Assembly (NCBI GenBank): GCA_017451645.1
Contig: JAFTNZ010000021.1
Coordinates: forward strand, 124,001 to 188,000
Origin: Bacteroidaceae bacterium
Lineage (GTDB): Bacteria > Bacteroidota > Bacteroidia > Bacteroidales > Bacteroidaceae
Reading direction: 5' to 3'
DNA: 64,000 bases
Made by a program: the position numbers and the translations under genes. Below are positions 1-8,805 of the stretch, piece after piece. The notes beneath the pieces were generated by a model. That model saw only the letters and a program-made list of their open reading frames with translations. It was not told the DNA's origin and made no database searches. How positions within the stretch are numbered: position 1 is the first letter of the stretch; each line of letters opens with the position of its first letter.

Positions 1-277
1 ACAGGAACGTGGCTTGGTAGATTGTCTTGGAGGTATTGATGATGCCATCGCTGCTGCTGCAAATAAAGCGGGTGTGGAGAATTACACAGTGTTGGCTTAC
101 CCTGCGCAGGCAAGTTTCTTCGATAATCTGCTCAGTCAGGGTAAAGACAATTATATTAATGCTAAATTGAGAACTTCAGCGGGAGAATACTATGGCATCA
201 TCCGCTGTTTGAACAGCCTGAAAGAGATGACGCCCTTGCAGGCACGCATAGAGGCAGATCCGAACATCCGGCTTTAA
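1..277 (+). CDS. sppA: Signal peptide peptidase SppA, C-terminal fragment
   Basis: The gene enters from the left edge; the reading frame is open from base 2, so the true start lies outside the window. The visible ~91 residues contain the GLVDCLGGIDDAIAAAA stretch that ends the second protease repeat of the long (67K-type) SppA serine/lysine peptidases, which degrade cleaved signal peptides in the cytoplasmic membrane. The catalytic Ser and Lys are upstream of the window. The next gene (lpxK) starts about 60 bases after the stop on the same strand, so the two may be co-transcribed. Family assignment rests only on this C-terminal motif. Confidence 0.75.
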   Translation, partial: QERGLVDCLGGIDDAIAAAANKAGVENYTVLAYPAQASFFDNLLSQGKDNYINAKLRTSAGEYYGIIRCLNSLKEMTPLQARIEADPNIRL

Positions 278-336
278 TCAGGTGGTTATCTGCAGGAAAT
301 CGCCTTGGTGTTTGAAACAAAGAATAAGTTTTGTGT

Positions 337-1476
337 ATGGCAGAAGAAAATATCAAAATTTACAAATGGCTTTATCCTATAGCAGCACTCTATGGCGTGG
401 GAGTAAACTTTCGCAATCTGCTGTTCGATTGGGGTATCTTGCGCGAGCGCAGTTTTGATGTGCCGGTCATTTGTATTGGTAATATCACGGTGGGGGGTAC
501 AGGAAAAACCCCTCACACTGAGTACTTGATAAAACTTCTGCGGAAACACTTTCAAGTGGCGGTGTTGAGCAGAGGGTATAAGCGGAAATCACGCGGATTC
601 CTATTTGCTGGAGCAGAGACTCCTATGGCGCAAGTTGGAGATGAACCTTATCAGATAAAGCAGAAGTTTCCTGATGTGCATGTGGCTGTGGATGCCAACC
701 GCTGTAGGGGTATTGGGCGGTTGTGCAGCCGGGAAGTGTCTCCGGAAGTGGAAGTTGTCTTGCTTGACGACGCTTACCAGCACCGTTATGTGAAGCCAGG
801 CATTAATTTGTTGCTGGTTGACTACCATCGCTTGATTAAATACGATGCTTTGTTGCCTGCCGGTCGCTTGCGTGAGCCTGAGTCTGGAAAGAATAGGGCA
901 GACATCGTTATCGTTACCAAATGTCCACGCAACCTGAAACCTATGGATTACCGTTTGCTGAATAGTCAGATGTCTCTTTATCCTTACCAACAACTCTATT
1001 TTTCCACTATCTCCTATGGGGCGCTTCGCCCCTTGTCTGCAGAAGGATTGTGTGTGGATTCGGATGAAATACCACTCGCCTCTTTGGCAAAGGATACGAA
1101 AGTGCTACTGCTTTCTGGTATAGCATCGCCAACTTTATTGCAGGAGGAGTTGGAAAAATATGCAGGGGAAGTGGAGTTGTTGGCTTTCCCTGATCATCAT
1201 GATTTCTCTGCAGCTGACATCGGAACTCTCAGGCAGCGTCATGCCTCATTGGGAGATGGACCGAAGCTGATTGTCACCACAGAGAAGGATGCTACGCGTT
1301 TGGTCGGGCATCCGGCTCTCGATGAAGACTTGCGGTGCAATATTTATGTGTTGCCGATTGAAGTCGAATTCCTGCAAAGACAACAGGAAACTTTTAACGA
1401 ACAAATCATCAGATATGTTAGAGCTAATTCAAGAAACAGCATCCTACATAAGACACCGGATGCACACCGTACCTGA
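337..1476 (+). CDS. lpxK: Tetraacyldisaccharide 4'-kinase
   Basis: LpxK phosphorylates the 4' position of the lipid A disaccharide precursor at the inner membrane. The 379-residue product has the family's N-terminal membrane-associated segment followed by the P-loop GNITVGGTGKTP (about residues 48-59) and the LSRGYKR motif; the acidic LLDDAYQH motif comes later. The ATG at 337 is preferred; an in-frame TTG at 331 would add two residues. The C-terminus (YVRANSRNSIL) is typical for Bacteroidales LpxK, so the 62-base overlap with punA appears real and not a frameshift artefact. Length is normal for the family. Confidence 0.93.
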   Translation: MAEENIKIYKWLYPIAALYGVGVNFRNLLFDWGILRERSFDVPVICIGNITVGGTGKTPHTEYLIKLLRKHFQVAVLSRGYKRKSRGFLFAGAETPMAQVGDEPYQIKQKFPDVHVAVDANRCRGIGRLCSREVSPEVEVVLLDDAYQHRYVKPGINLLLVDYHRLIKYDALLPAGRLREPESGKNRADIVIVTKCPRNLKPMDYRLLNSQMSLYPYQQLYFSTISYGALRPLSAEGLCVDSDEIPLASLAKDTKVLLLSGIASPTLLQEELEKYAGEVELLAFPDHHDFSAADIGTLRQRHASLGDGPKLIVTTEKDATRLVGHPALDEDLRCNIYVLPIEVEFLQRQQETFNEQIIRYVRANSRNSILHKTPDAHRT

Positions 1477-2221
1477 AACAGCTATTATCCTTGGTTCTGG
1501 TTTGGGACGGCTGACTGAAGAAATAACGGAAACTTATGAAATTGACTACCGGGATATTCCAAATTTTCCTGTCTCTACAGTAGAGGGACATAGCGGGCGG
1601 CTCATTTTCGGAAAGTTGGGCGGTAAAGACATTATGGCCATGCAAGGGCGTTTTCATTATTATGAGGGCTACTCGATGAAGGAAGTGACTTTCCCTGTTC
1701 GGGTGATGCATGCCTTGGGTATCCGTACACTTTTTGTCTCCAATGCAGCCGGGGGAACTAATAGCTCCTATCGGATAGGAGATCTGATGATGATTACTGA
1801 TCACATAAACTTCTTTCCAGAGCATCCCCTTCGAGGAAAAAACGTGGGTGATGGCCCTCGCTTCCCTGACATGAGTGAAGCTTATGATCGCACCCTTATA
1901 TCTCAGGCCCGCAAAATTGCAGACCGTTTGGGAATATCTCTACGTGAAGGAGTCTATCTTGGAACTCAAGGACCCACCTACGAGACTCCTGCCGAGTACC
2001 GTATGTTCTACCGTCTGGGAGCTGATGCCGTAGGAATGTCCACAGTGCCTGAGGTTATCGTAGCCCGTCATTGTGGCATCCGTGTATTTGGAATTTCCGT
2101 TATTACCGACCTTGGTGTGGAGGGAAAGATTGTGGAGGTTACTCATGAAGAGGTACAACGGGCTGCTGACGAAGCGCAACCCCGTATGACTGCCATCATG
2201 AGGGAACTGATAGCATTTTGA
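1415..2221 (+). CDS. punA: Purine nucleoside phosphorylase
   Basis: Phosphorolysis of inosine and guanosine for purine salvage in the cytosol. The 268-residue product starts with MLELIQETASYI, the usual N-terminus of trimeric PNPs, and carries the phosphate-binding GSGLG loop, the VEGHSG segment, the SNAAGG motif and the purine-site region ending in DHINFF. The start lies inside lpxK, giving a 62-base overlap in a different frame. It is followed after 61 bases by thiL, so lpxK-punA-thiL is probably one transcription unit. An upstream start in the same frame would only add shadow sequence from lpxK and is rejected. Confidence 0.93.
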   Translation: MLELIQETASYIRHRMHTVPETAIILGSGLGRLTEEITETYEIDYRDIPNFPVSTVEGHSGRLIFGKLGGKDIMAMQGRFHYYEGYSMKEVTFPVRVMHALGIRTLFVSNAAGGTNSSYRIGDLMMITDHINFFPEHPLRGKNVGDGPRFPDMSEAYDRTLISQARKIADRLGISLREGVYLGTQGPTYETPAEYRMFYRLGADAVGMSTVPEVIVARHCGIRVFGISVITDLGVEGKIVEVTHEEVQRAADEAQPRMTAIMRELIAF

Positions 2222-2282
2222 GCAGGAAAACCGTTTATGGTGGGGAATTATCCCCACCTTATTATAGTATGTAAAAAAGACA

Positions 2283-3338
2283 ATGAACGAACAAAGCAGA
2301 ACAGAAATAGCCACCCTCGGTGAATTTGGCCTTATTCGCCGTTTGACCGAAAATCTCAAGGTTGTTAACTCATCAACCTGTTATGGGGCAGGAGATGATT
2401 GTGCAGTCATCGCACAGCCGGAAGGAATGCAGATGCTTGTTACTACTGATATGTTGATGGAGGGAGTGCACTTCGATCTTACTTATGTACCATTGAAGCA
2501 TTTGGGGTACAAGGCTGTGATGGTGAATCTCAGCGATATTTATGCTATGAACGGGCAACCTCGTCAGGTTACCATCTCGTTAGCCTTGAGTAAACGCTTT
2601 TGTATCGAAGATGTGAAAGAACTCTATGCCGGTATGCGTTTGGCTTGCGAACAACATGGAGTGGATATTGTGGGTGGAGATACTACATCAAGTCTTACAG
2701 GATTGGCCATCAGTATCACTGCCATTGGTGAGGCACGTGCTGAAGATATAGTTTACCGCAATGGAGCGAGAGAAACCAATCTTATCTGTGTCAGTGGAGA
2801 CCTTGGTGCTGCCTACATGGGGTTGCAATTGTTGGAGCGTGAGAAACTCGTTTTTAAAGGACAAAGTGATGTGCAACCTGATTTTGCCGGGCGCGAATAT
2901 ATCCTCGAAAGACAACTCAAGCCAGAAGCTCGGCGCGACATCATACAGAAACTGGCCGAAGCCGGCGTCAAGCCTACTGCCATGATAGACATTAGTGATG
3001 GAATTTCCAGCGAGTTGAAGCACATCTGTACGCAAAGTCATGTAGGGTGTCGAATCTACGAGGAACATTTGCCTATTGATTACCAGACTGCCGTAATGGC
3101 TGAAGAACTGAACATGAACGTTATCACATGTGCTCTCAATGGAGGGGAAGACTACGAGTTGCTCTTTACTGTTCCTATCGCTGATCATGAGAAAGTTTCC
3201 CGGATGGAGGGAGTCAAGATTGTGGGGCACATCACGCAAGAGGAGTTGGGGTGTGCGCTCATTACGCGGGATGGACAAGAATTTGAGTTAAAAGCGCAAG
3301 GATGGAATCCTCTGAAAGACGAAAACATGAAAGAATAA
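2283..3338 (+). CDS. thiL: Thiamine-monophosphate kinase
   Basis: Final step of thiamine pyrophosphate synthesis: ATP-dependent phosphorylation of thiamine monophosphate. The 351-residue product has the AIR-synthase-like ThiL motifs: GDDCAVI near the N-terminus (metal and ATP binding), GGDTTSS in the middle, the MIDISDGISSELKHI segment, and GGEDYELLFTV near the C-terminus. Start at ATG 2283. It lies downstream of punA on the same strand, and only about 30 bases separate its stop from the tRNA promoter that follows. Confidence 0.93.
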   Translation: MNEQSRTEIATLGEFGLIRRLTENLKVVNSSTCYGAGDDCAVIAQPEGMQMLVTTDMLMEGVHFDLTYVPLKHLGYKAVMVNLSDIYAMNGQPRQVTISLALSKRFCIEDVKELYAGMRLACEQHGVDIVGGDTTSSLTGLAISITAIGEARAEDIVYRNGARETNLICVSGDLGAAYMGLQLLEREKLVFKGQSDVQPDFAGREYILERQLKPEARRDIIQKLAEAGVKPTAMIDISDGISSELKHICTQSHVGCRIYEEHLPIDYQTAVMAEELNMNVITCALNGGEDYELLFTVPIADHEKVSRMEGVKIVGHITQEELGCALITRDGQEFELKAQGWNPLKDENMKE

Positions 3339-3367
3339 TGCTTTTTTCGAAAAAAACCGGTAAAAAG

Positions 3368-3399
3368 TTTGGTTAGAAGAAAAACTTTGCCTACCTTTG
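3368..3399 (+). promoter_or_regulatory. Bacteroidales promoter for tRNA-Phe
   Basis: TTTG at 3368-3371, a 20-base spacer, then TACCTTTG at 3392-3399. This matches the known Bacteroides -33/-7 consensus (TTTG and TAnnTTTG), about 20 bases before the mature tRNA 5' end. Confidence 0.75.
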
Positions 3400-3419
3400 C
3401 ACCCGCATTCGAAAAACAT

Positions 3420-3492
3420 GGTGCCATAGCTCAGTTGGTAGAGCAAAGGACTGAAAATCCTTGTGTCCCCGGTTCGATTCCTGGTGGCACCA
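3420..3492 (+). tRNA. tRNA-Phe (GAA)
   Basis: A 73-nt cloverleaf with a 7-bp acceptor stem (GGTGCCA / TGGCACC), D-arm with AGCTCAGTTGGTAGAGC, anticodon stem AAGGA/TCCTT around loop CTGAAAA (anticodon GAA), and T-arm with GGTTCGATTCC. Discriminator A at 3492. The 3' CCA is not encoded. A promoter precedes it and a strong hairpin follows, so it is a single-gene unit. Confidence 0.97.
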
Positions 3493-3508
3493 CAACCAAA
3501 ACTCTTAC

Positions 3509-3545
3509 AAAACGTTGTAACTATACGATGGTTACAACGTTTTTT
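3509..3545 (+). terminator. Rho-independent terminator after tRNA-Phe
   Basis: The arm AACGTTGTAAC pairs with GTTACAACGTT around a 9-base loop and is followed by a T run (3540-3545). It closes the tRNA unit before the fumarase gene. Confidence 0.85.
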
Positions 3546-3575
3546 CGTTTAAATTAAATAAACCAATTGATAAGT

Positions 3576-5210
3576 ATGGCTAATAACGTGACATTCAAGT
3601 ATCAGCATCCTTTTCCTATCGAGAAGGACGATACAGAGTATTATCTGCTGACTAAAGACTATGTGTCGGTCAGTGAGTTTGAGGGAACCCCTATTCTGAA
3701 AATAGAGAAGGAGGGACTGACAGCGATGGCAAATGCCGCGTTTCGCGATGTGTCATTCTTGCTTCGTCGGGCACACAACGAACAGGTTGCGAAAATCTTG
3801 TCAGATTCGGAGGCCAGCGACAATGACAAGTATGTGGCGCTGACTTTTCTGCGTAACGCAGAGGTAGCCTGCAAGGGTAAACTGCCTCTTTGTCAGGATA
3901 CTGGTACTGCCATCATTCACGGTGAAAAGGGCCAGCAGGTATGGACGGGTTATTGTGATGAAGAAGCCCTCTCGCTGGGAGTGTTCAAAACCTATACAGA
4001 GGAGAACTTGCGTTATTCGCAGAATGCACCGCTCAATATGTATGACGAGGTGAATACCAAATGTAACCTTCCTGCACAAATTGATTTGGAGGCCACAGAG
4101 GGGATGGAATACAAATTCCTCTGCGTTACCAAAGGAGGTGGTTCTGCAAATAAAACTTATCTCTTCCAAGAAACCAAAGCGTTGCTAAATCCTGCTACAC
4201 TCGTACCTTTCTTGGTTGAAAAGATGAAGACGTTGGGTACAGCGGCTTGTCCTCCTTACCACATTGCTTTTGTTATCGGTGGGACGTCGGCAGAGAAAAA
4301 CTTGCTTACTGTGAAGTTGGCATCGACTCACTATTACGATAATTTGCCCACTACGGGTAACGAAGGAGGACGTGCTTTCCGTGATGTAGAATTGGAAAAA
4401 CAAGTGCTTGAAGAAGCACATAGAATAGGTTTGGGAGCACAATTTGGCGGCAAATACTTTGCACATGATGTGCGCATCATCCGCTTGCCTCGTCATGGCG
4501 CATCTTGCCCTGTAGGTATGGGAGTAAGTTGCTCGGCTGACCGTAATATCAAATGTAAAATCAACAAAGACGGAATCTGGATTGAAAAACTCGATGATAA
4601 TCCCGGTAGCCTCATTCCCGAAGAATTGCGTCAGGCCGGTGAGGGAGAAGCCGTAAGAATTAACCTTAACCAGCCGATGAGTGAAGTGTTGAAAGAGTTG
4701 AGCAAATATCCTGTTTCTACCCGTCTTTCCTTGAATGGAACTATCATTGTTGGTCGTGATATCGCTCATGCCAAACTGAAAGAACGCCTCGACCGTGGCG
4801 AAGAGATGCCTCAATATATGAAAGATCATCCTATTTATTATGCCGGACCAGCCAAAACTCCCGCAGGAATGCCTTGTGGTTCGATGGGACCCACTACGGC
4901 CGGCCGAATGGACTCTTATGTCGATTTGTTCCAAAGCCATGGCGGTGGCATGGTGATGTTAGCCAAGGGTAACCGGGCACAGTGTGTGACTGACGCTTGC
5001 AAAAAGCATGGTGGATTCTACCTTGGTTCTATCGGAGGACCCGCTGCTATCCTTGCACAAAACAACATAAAGAGCATCGAGTGCGTAGAATATCCGGAGT
5101 TGGGTATGGAGGCTATATGGAAGATTGAGGTCGAAGATTTTCCTGCTTTCATCCTTGTTGATGACAAAGGTAATGATTTCTTCAAACAAATCACTCCGCG
5201 TTGCAGATGA
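3576..5210 (+). CDS. fumA: Class I fumarate hydratase ([4Fe-4S])
   Basis: Interconverts fumarate and L-malate in the cytosol. The 544-residue product is almost exactly the length of E. coli FumA. Cysteines C106 ([10 protein letters not shown]), C225 (GTAACPPYH) and C319 (GVSCSADR) fall at the spacing of the three iron-sulfur ligands known for this family. The N-terminal and C-terminal halves are fused in one chain, as in FumA. Start at ATG 3576; an in-frame TTG nine bases upstream is less likely. Flanked by terminators on both sides, so it is probably monocistronic. Confidence 0.96.
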   Translation: MANNVTFKYQHPFPIEKDDTEYYLLTKDYVSVSEFEGTPILKIEKEGLTAMANAAFRDVSFLLRRAHNEQVAKILSDSEASDNDKYVALTFLRNAEVACKGKLPLCQDTGTAIIHGEKGQQVWTGYCDEEALSLGVFKTYTEENLRYSQNAPLNMYDEVNTKCNLPAQIDLEATEGMEYKFLCVTKGGGSANKTYLFQETKALLNPATLVPFLVEKMKTLGTAACPPYHIAFVIGGTSAEKNLLTVKLASTHYYDNLPTTGNEGGRAFRDVELEKQVLEEAHRIGLGAQFGGKYFAHDVRIIRLPRHGASCPVGMGVSCSADRNIKCKINKDGIWIEKLDDNPGSLIPEELRQAGEGEAVRINLNQPMSEVLKELSKYPVSTRLSLNGTIIVGRDIAHAKLKERLDRGEEMPQYMKDHPIYYAGPAKTPAGMPCGSMGPTTAGRMDSYVDLFQSHGGGMVMLAKGNRAQCVTDACKKHGGFYLGSIGGPAAILAQNNIKSIECVEYPELGMEAIWKIEVEDFPAFILVDDKGNDFFKQITPRCR

Positions 5211-5240
5211 AAGTAAAGAGGTTAGCTGCTAACTGAGATG

Positions 5241-5273
5241 AAGGACTATGCAAGGGCATAGTCCTTTTTTTTG
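5241..5273 (+). terminator. Rho-independent terminator after fumarase
   Basis: AAGGACTATG pairs with CATAGTCCTT around the 6-base loop CAAGGG, followed by eight T residues. Confidence 0.9.
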
Positions 5274-5325
5274 TTTTTAGATAAGATTTTTACTTTTTTG
5301 AATCGTTTGTTTATTGCATTTTGTC

Positions 5326-5333
5326 TATATTTG
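5326..5333 (+). promoter_or_regulatory. Probable -7 box (TATATTTG) for secreted gene cluster
   Basis: TAnnTTTG-type box 33 bases before the ATG at 5367. A TTTG lies at 5306-5309, but the spacer is only 16 bases, shorter than the usual ~20, so the -33 element is uncertain. Confidence 0.55.
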
Positions 5334-5366
5334 CACCTTCAAATCGAAAACGCTAAACTTTTGTAT

Positions 5367-8300
5367 ATGAAACGAAAACTTTTACTATTCAATCTTGTTT
5401 CCATTTATCTTTCTCTATTTTGTTTGCCGGCAGCAGCTGACGGTGTGGAAATCTATGGCTTTTCTACCAATATTGATGATGAGACGCAGTCGGGTCTGAT
5501 AAAGTTCAATAGTGACAATCCTGCCAACACAATGCAACGCATCAAAATCATGGAAGAGTGGGCTACGGCTGGAGCATGGGGAGGCGATGCCTACTACGCC
5601 ATCCTTTCGTATGCAACCTATCCGAAGGGACTTTATACTATTGATGTACAAACAGGAGAAACTAATCGGGTGGCTGATTATATGTACCGTGAGGATGTCA
5701 GGGCCGCTATCGAGATGAGTTACGACTTTACGACTGAAACGATGTATATGGTCACGGTGTCAGATGAAGATGAATATGCTACAGCCTTTGGTACCATAAA
5801 TCTGAGAACAGGAGAACAGCGCTTCATCAACACCAATATGGGCTGCTACGTGGTGGCTATGGCCATTAACAAAAGCGGACGGGTCTATGGAATTACCGAT
5901 AATGGAACCGTGATGAGTATCAACAAAACAACAGGAAAGTGCACCAACCTGTTTAATTTGGAAACTTATCCTTGGCGAAAGCAGTCAATGGAGTTTGATC
6001 GTGAAAACGGAGACTTATATTGGGCTTATTGTGACACTGATGACTTCGGATATCTGAAGAAAATAAAGATAAACACACGCAAGGTGACAGATATCGGTTA
6101 CATCGGTGGAGAGTCGAAAGAGCAGGTATTGGGACTCTACATTCCCTATAAACAGTGTGAGGATGATGCTCCTCATAAAGTGACCGATTTGCAACTAACC
6201 CCTGATAAGAGTGGAGAACTGACTGCTACATTCAGTTGGACTTGTCCTACGACTACTTATGTGGGTGAAACCTTGTCGGAAATAGAGAAAATTGAAATTT
6301 ATCGCGATGAATCGTTGGTGGCAACCCTCACTGAAGGTGTTGCTCCGGGAACTTCCGTGGTATGGAATGACCGAGTGACAACCTCTGGTGAATATGTTTA
6401 TAAAATAGTTCCTTGCAATACTGCAGGTTCAGGCTTGCCAGCTACCATTTCGGCTTTTATTGGTCGTGATGTCCCCAAAGCTACAACCTTTGCCTCTGTC
6501 ACCCGAGTGGGAAACAATGCTGTACGATTGGCTTGGCATCCCGTTACAACAGGAGCCAATAAGGGGTATCTTGACCTCAGTTCTATCGTTTACAAGGTGA
6601 CGCGCACGAGTGATGGAACTGTATTGGCTGAGAATCTGACAGATACCATTTTTACGGATTCCAATATTACAGCGTTGGATCGTTATCAGTATGAAGTGTT
6701 ACCATCGAATGCTGACGGAGTGGGTGAAGCTACCGCTACTGGATATATTGTTAATGGACCCGCACGTCAATTGCCTCTTGCTACGGATTTTACGGATGAA
6801 GCAGAGAGTCAGTTGTGGAGCATTGCAGATGCTGATGGCGATGGACAGACCTATTTTTGGCAATACAATCCCAACTTCAAGGATCAGGGGTTCTTTTATT
6901 ATCAGTGTAAATATGCTCCTACGGGTCATGCGGACGATTGGGTAGTTTCGCCCAAATACACTTTTGATGCGGGTGTGGCTTATAAAGTACTCATCACCGC
7001 GCGTCCTTGTAATATCTATCGTCCGGAGAAGATGATGCTCTACCTGATTAAAGATTATGACCTTGACAAAGCTATCAGCCTTAGCGATACCATTCATGTC
7101 AGTGGTGAAGAAGATGCTACGGGCGAGACTGTTCTCAGTCAGTTCCGTGTGAACATAGCCCCGTTGGTAGAGGCTGGCGAATATTCTCTTGGTATCCGTT
7201 GTGTCAGCGACTTCACCGAGGCTTATTGGTTGGCTTTAGCCAAGGTGGAAGTTTCTGCTAATCAAGAGGGGCATATCCGTGGTGATGTATATGACAATGA
7301 GGGAAATCCCGTGGAAGGGGTAGTGGTTAGTCTTGAAGGTACCGACTTTTCTGCTACAACTGATGCGCGTGGACAATTCGAGATAATGAATGTACCAGAA
7401 GGAACGTACACCACAGTACAGACCAAGTTGGGCTATACTTCTGTATCCAAAAACGTCACAGTAGAAGGACTTCAGACTGTGAACGTAGAGTTGGATGTCA
7501 ACATTATCGGAACCCTCGCAATGAAGGGGGAAGTGAGGGATGAATATGGTGAGCCTTTGGCTGGTGCAACTGTCTGCCTGACAGGCTACAATTGCTATCA
7601 GGTGCAAACCGATGCCACCGGTGCTTACCTTGTCGAAGGAATCTATCTTGTCGAAGAACCTTATAACGTGAGAGTTTCCAAAGATTTTTATTCCAGTGCT
7701 ACGGCTCAAGCCGAGATGGTGACGGTGAACGGGATTGTTTATCAGCAGGATTTTACACTGAATGACTCTATTTTGCCACCGGCATTGGTGAAAGGAGAGA
7801 TAATAACTGCTGAAGGAAATGTGGAGATTCCTGAAATCTCATGGACACAGCCGGGAGTGGAAAAACTGACGGAGGCATTCAGTAATCAAGGTTCATATAC
7901 GTTTGGAACAGATGAGGGAGACCATACCACGCTTATCGGACTTGTATGTCGTGAATCGATGGTGTTGAAAGAAATAGACTGGAGTGTCTTTATCGGTGAC
8001 TCTACCATCAATGTTACGATTCTGGCACTCGATGCAGCGGGCAATGCCACAGATGAAGTGCTTTACCAAGATTTGGATGCCCCCAACAAAGGATACAATC
8101 TCACTACTTATGCATTGAAGGAATCTGTTTATGCTCCCAACGGTTGTTTTATCGGACTCAGCTGCGACAAGGGTAATCTTTATCTCCTCACTACAACTCC
8201 TACAGCGGAAAAGCCTTTTGTGAAGAACTTCAATGCCTATATTGAAGATTACACAAAGAATACAAAATTGGAGTATGTTGAAAGTTTGGGTAAGGATTAT

Positions 8301-8777
8301 GAAGAGAATTTCTTCATCAGCTACACTGCTCTCAAGTTGGCTGTAGCTGATGCGCCTACTGTCAAATATATGATGGTGCCTCCTGCCAATGTGGGAGAGG
8401 AGTTGGAAATGATTGAAGTGGACGGACTGTCTTATACCGACTTGTATTGGAAGAATCTCAATGAAGGAGAATACTCCTATGTCGTGGAAGCTGTTTACCG
8501 TAACGGAAAAAGTGCAGGACAGACCATCAACCTCACCAAGATTACTCCTTCTGGAATAGAGGAGGGAAGGTCAGATACAGAGGCTTCCGTTTGGCTGCAA
8601 GGTAATGTGCTGATTATTCGTGCAGAAGCTGTACAGGTGGTGAATGTTTGTGGACAGGTTGTGGTGGCAGGCGAAGCTGTTAGCAGTCTCTCAACTGAAA
8701 ATTGGGAAAAAGGACTCTACCTCGTCCGTACACTGGAAGGTGGAAAGTGGAAGTCAAGTAAAATGTATATCAGGTAA
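5367..8777 (+). CDS. Secreted multidomain protein with FN3-like, anchor-J-like and Cna-B-like modules and a T9SS-like tail
   Basis: A 1136-residue exported protein. A hydrophobic signal peptide (MKRKLLLFNLVSIYLSLF) is followed by a beta-propeller-like N-terminal third (residues about 30-260), two fibronectin type III-like modules (about 275-470), a choice-of-anchor-J-like jelly roll (about 475-630, DDWVVSP motif), and two carboxypeptidase-regulatory-like beta-sandwiches (about 635-800, each beginning with a G-x-V-x-D/E signature). The last ~70 residues (VVNVCGQVV ... GLYLVRTLEGGKWKSSKMYIR) resemble a type IX secretion sorting domain. No catalytic motif is visible; the likely role is surface adhesion or binding, but the ligand cannot be inferred. 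The ATG at 5367 is chosen because the signal peptide begins there. The next gene starts 28 bases downstream. Confidence 0.75.
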   Translation: MKRKLLLFNLVSIYLSLFCLPAAADGVEIYGFSTNIDDETQSGLIKFNSDNPANTMQRIKIMEEWATAGAWGGDAYYAILSYATYPKGLYTIDVQTGETNRVADYMYREDVRAAIEMSYDFTTETMYMVTVSDEDEYATAFGTINLRTGEQRFINTNMGCYVVAMAINKSGRVYGITDNGTVMSINKTTGKCTNLFNLETYPWRKQSMEFDRENGDLYWAYCDTDDFGYLKKIKINTRKVTDIGYIGGESKEQVLGLYIPYKQCEDDAPHKVTDLQLTPDKSGELTATFSWTCPTTTYVGETLSEIEKIEIYRDESLVATLTEGVAPGTSVVWNDRVTTSGEYVYKIVPCNTAGSGLPATISAFIGRDVPKATTFASVTRVGNNAVRLAWHPVTTGANKGYLDLSSIVYKVTRTSDGTVLAENLTDTIFTDSNITALDRYQYEVLPSNADGVGEATATGYIVNGPARQLPLATDFTDEAESQLWSIADADGDGQTYFWQYNPNFKDQGFFYYQCKYAPTGHADDWVVSPKYTFDAGVAYKVLITARPCNIYRPEKMMLYLIKDYDLDKAISLSDTIHVSGEEDATGETVLSQFRVNIAPLVEAGEYSLGIRCVSDFTEAYWLALAKVEVSANQEGHIRGDVYDNEGNPVEGVVVSLEGTDFSATTDARGQFEIMNVPEGTYTTVQTKLGYTSVSKNVTVEGLQTVNVELDVNIIGTLAMKGEVRDEYGEPLAGATVCLTGYNCYQVQTDATGAYLVEGIYLVEEPYNVRVSKDFYSSATAQAEMVTVNGIVYQQDFTLNDSILPPALVKGEIITAEGNVEIPEISWTQPGVEKLTEAFSNQGSYTFGTDEGDHTTLIGLVCRESMVLKEIDWSVFIGDSTINVTILALDAAGNATDEVLYQDLDAPNKGYNLTTYALKESVYAPNGCFIGLSCDKGNLYLLTTTPTAEKPFVKNFNAYIEDYTKNTKLEYVESLGKDYEENFFISYTALKLAVADAPTVKYMMVPPANVGEELEMIEVDGLSYTDLYWKNLNEGEYSYVVEAVYRNGKSAGQTINLTKITPSGIEEGRSDTEASVWLQGNVLIIRAEAVQVVNVCGQVVVAGEAVSSLSTENWEKGLYLVRTLEGGKWKSSKMYIR

Positions 8778-8805
8778 TAGGTAAATATAAGTAATGCAAT
8801 AGACA

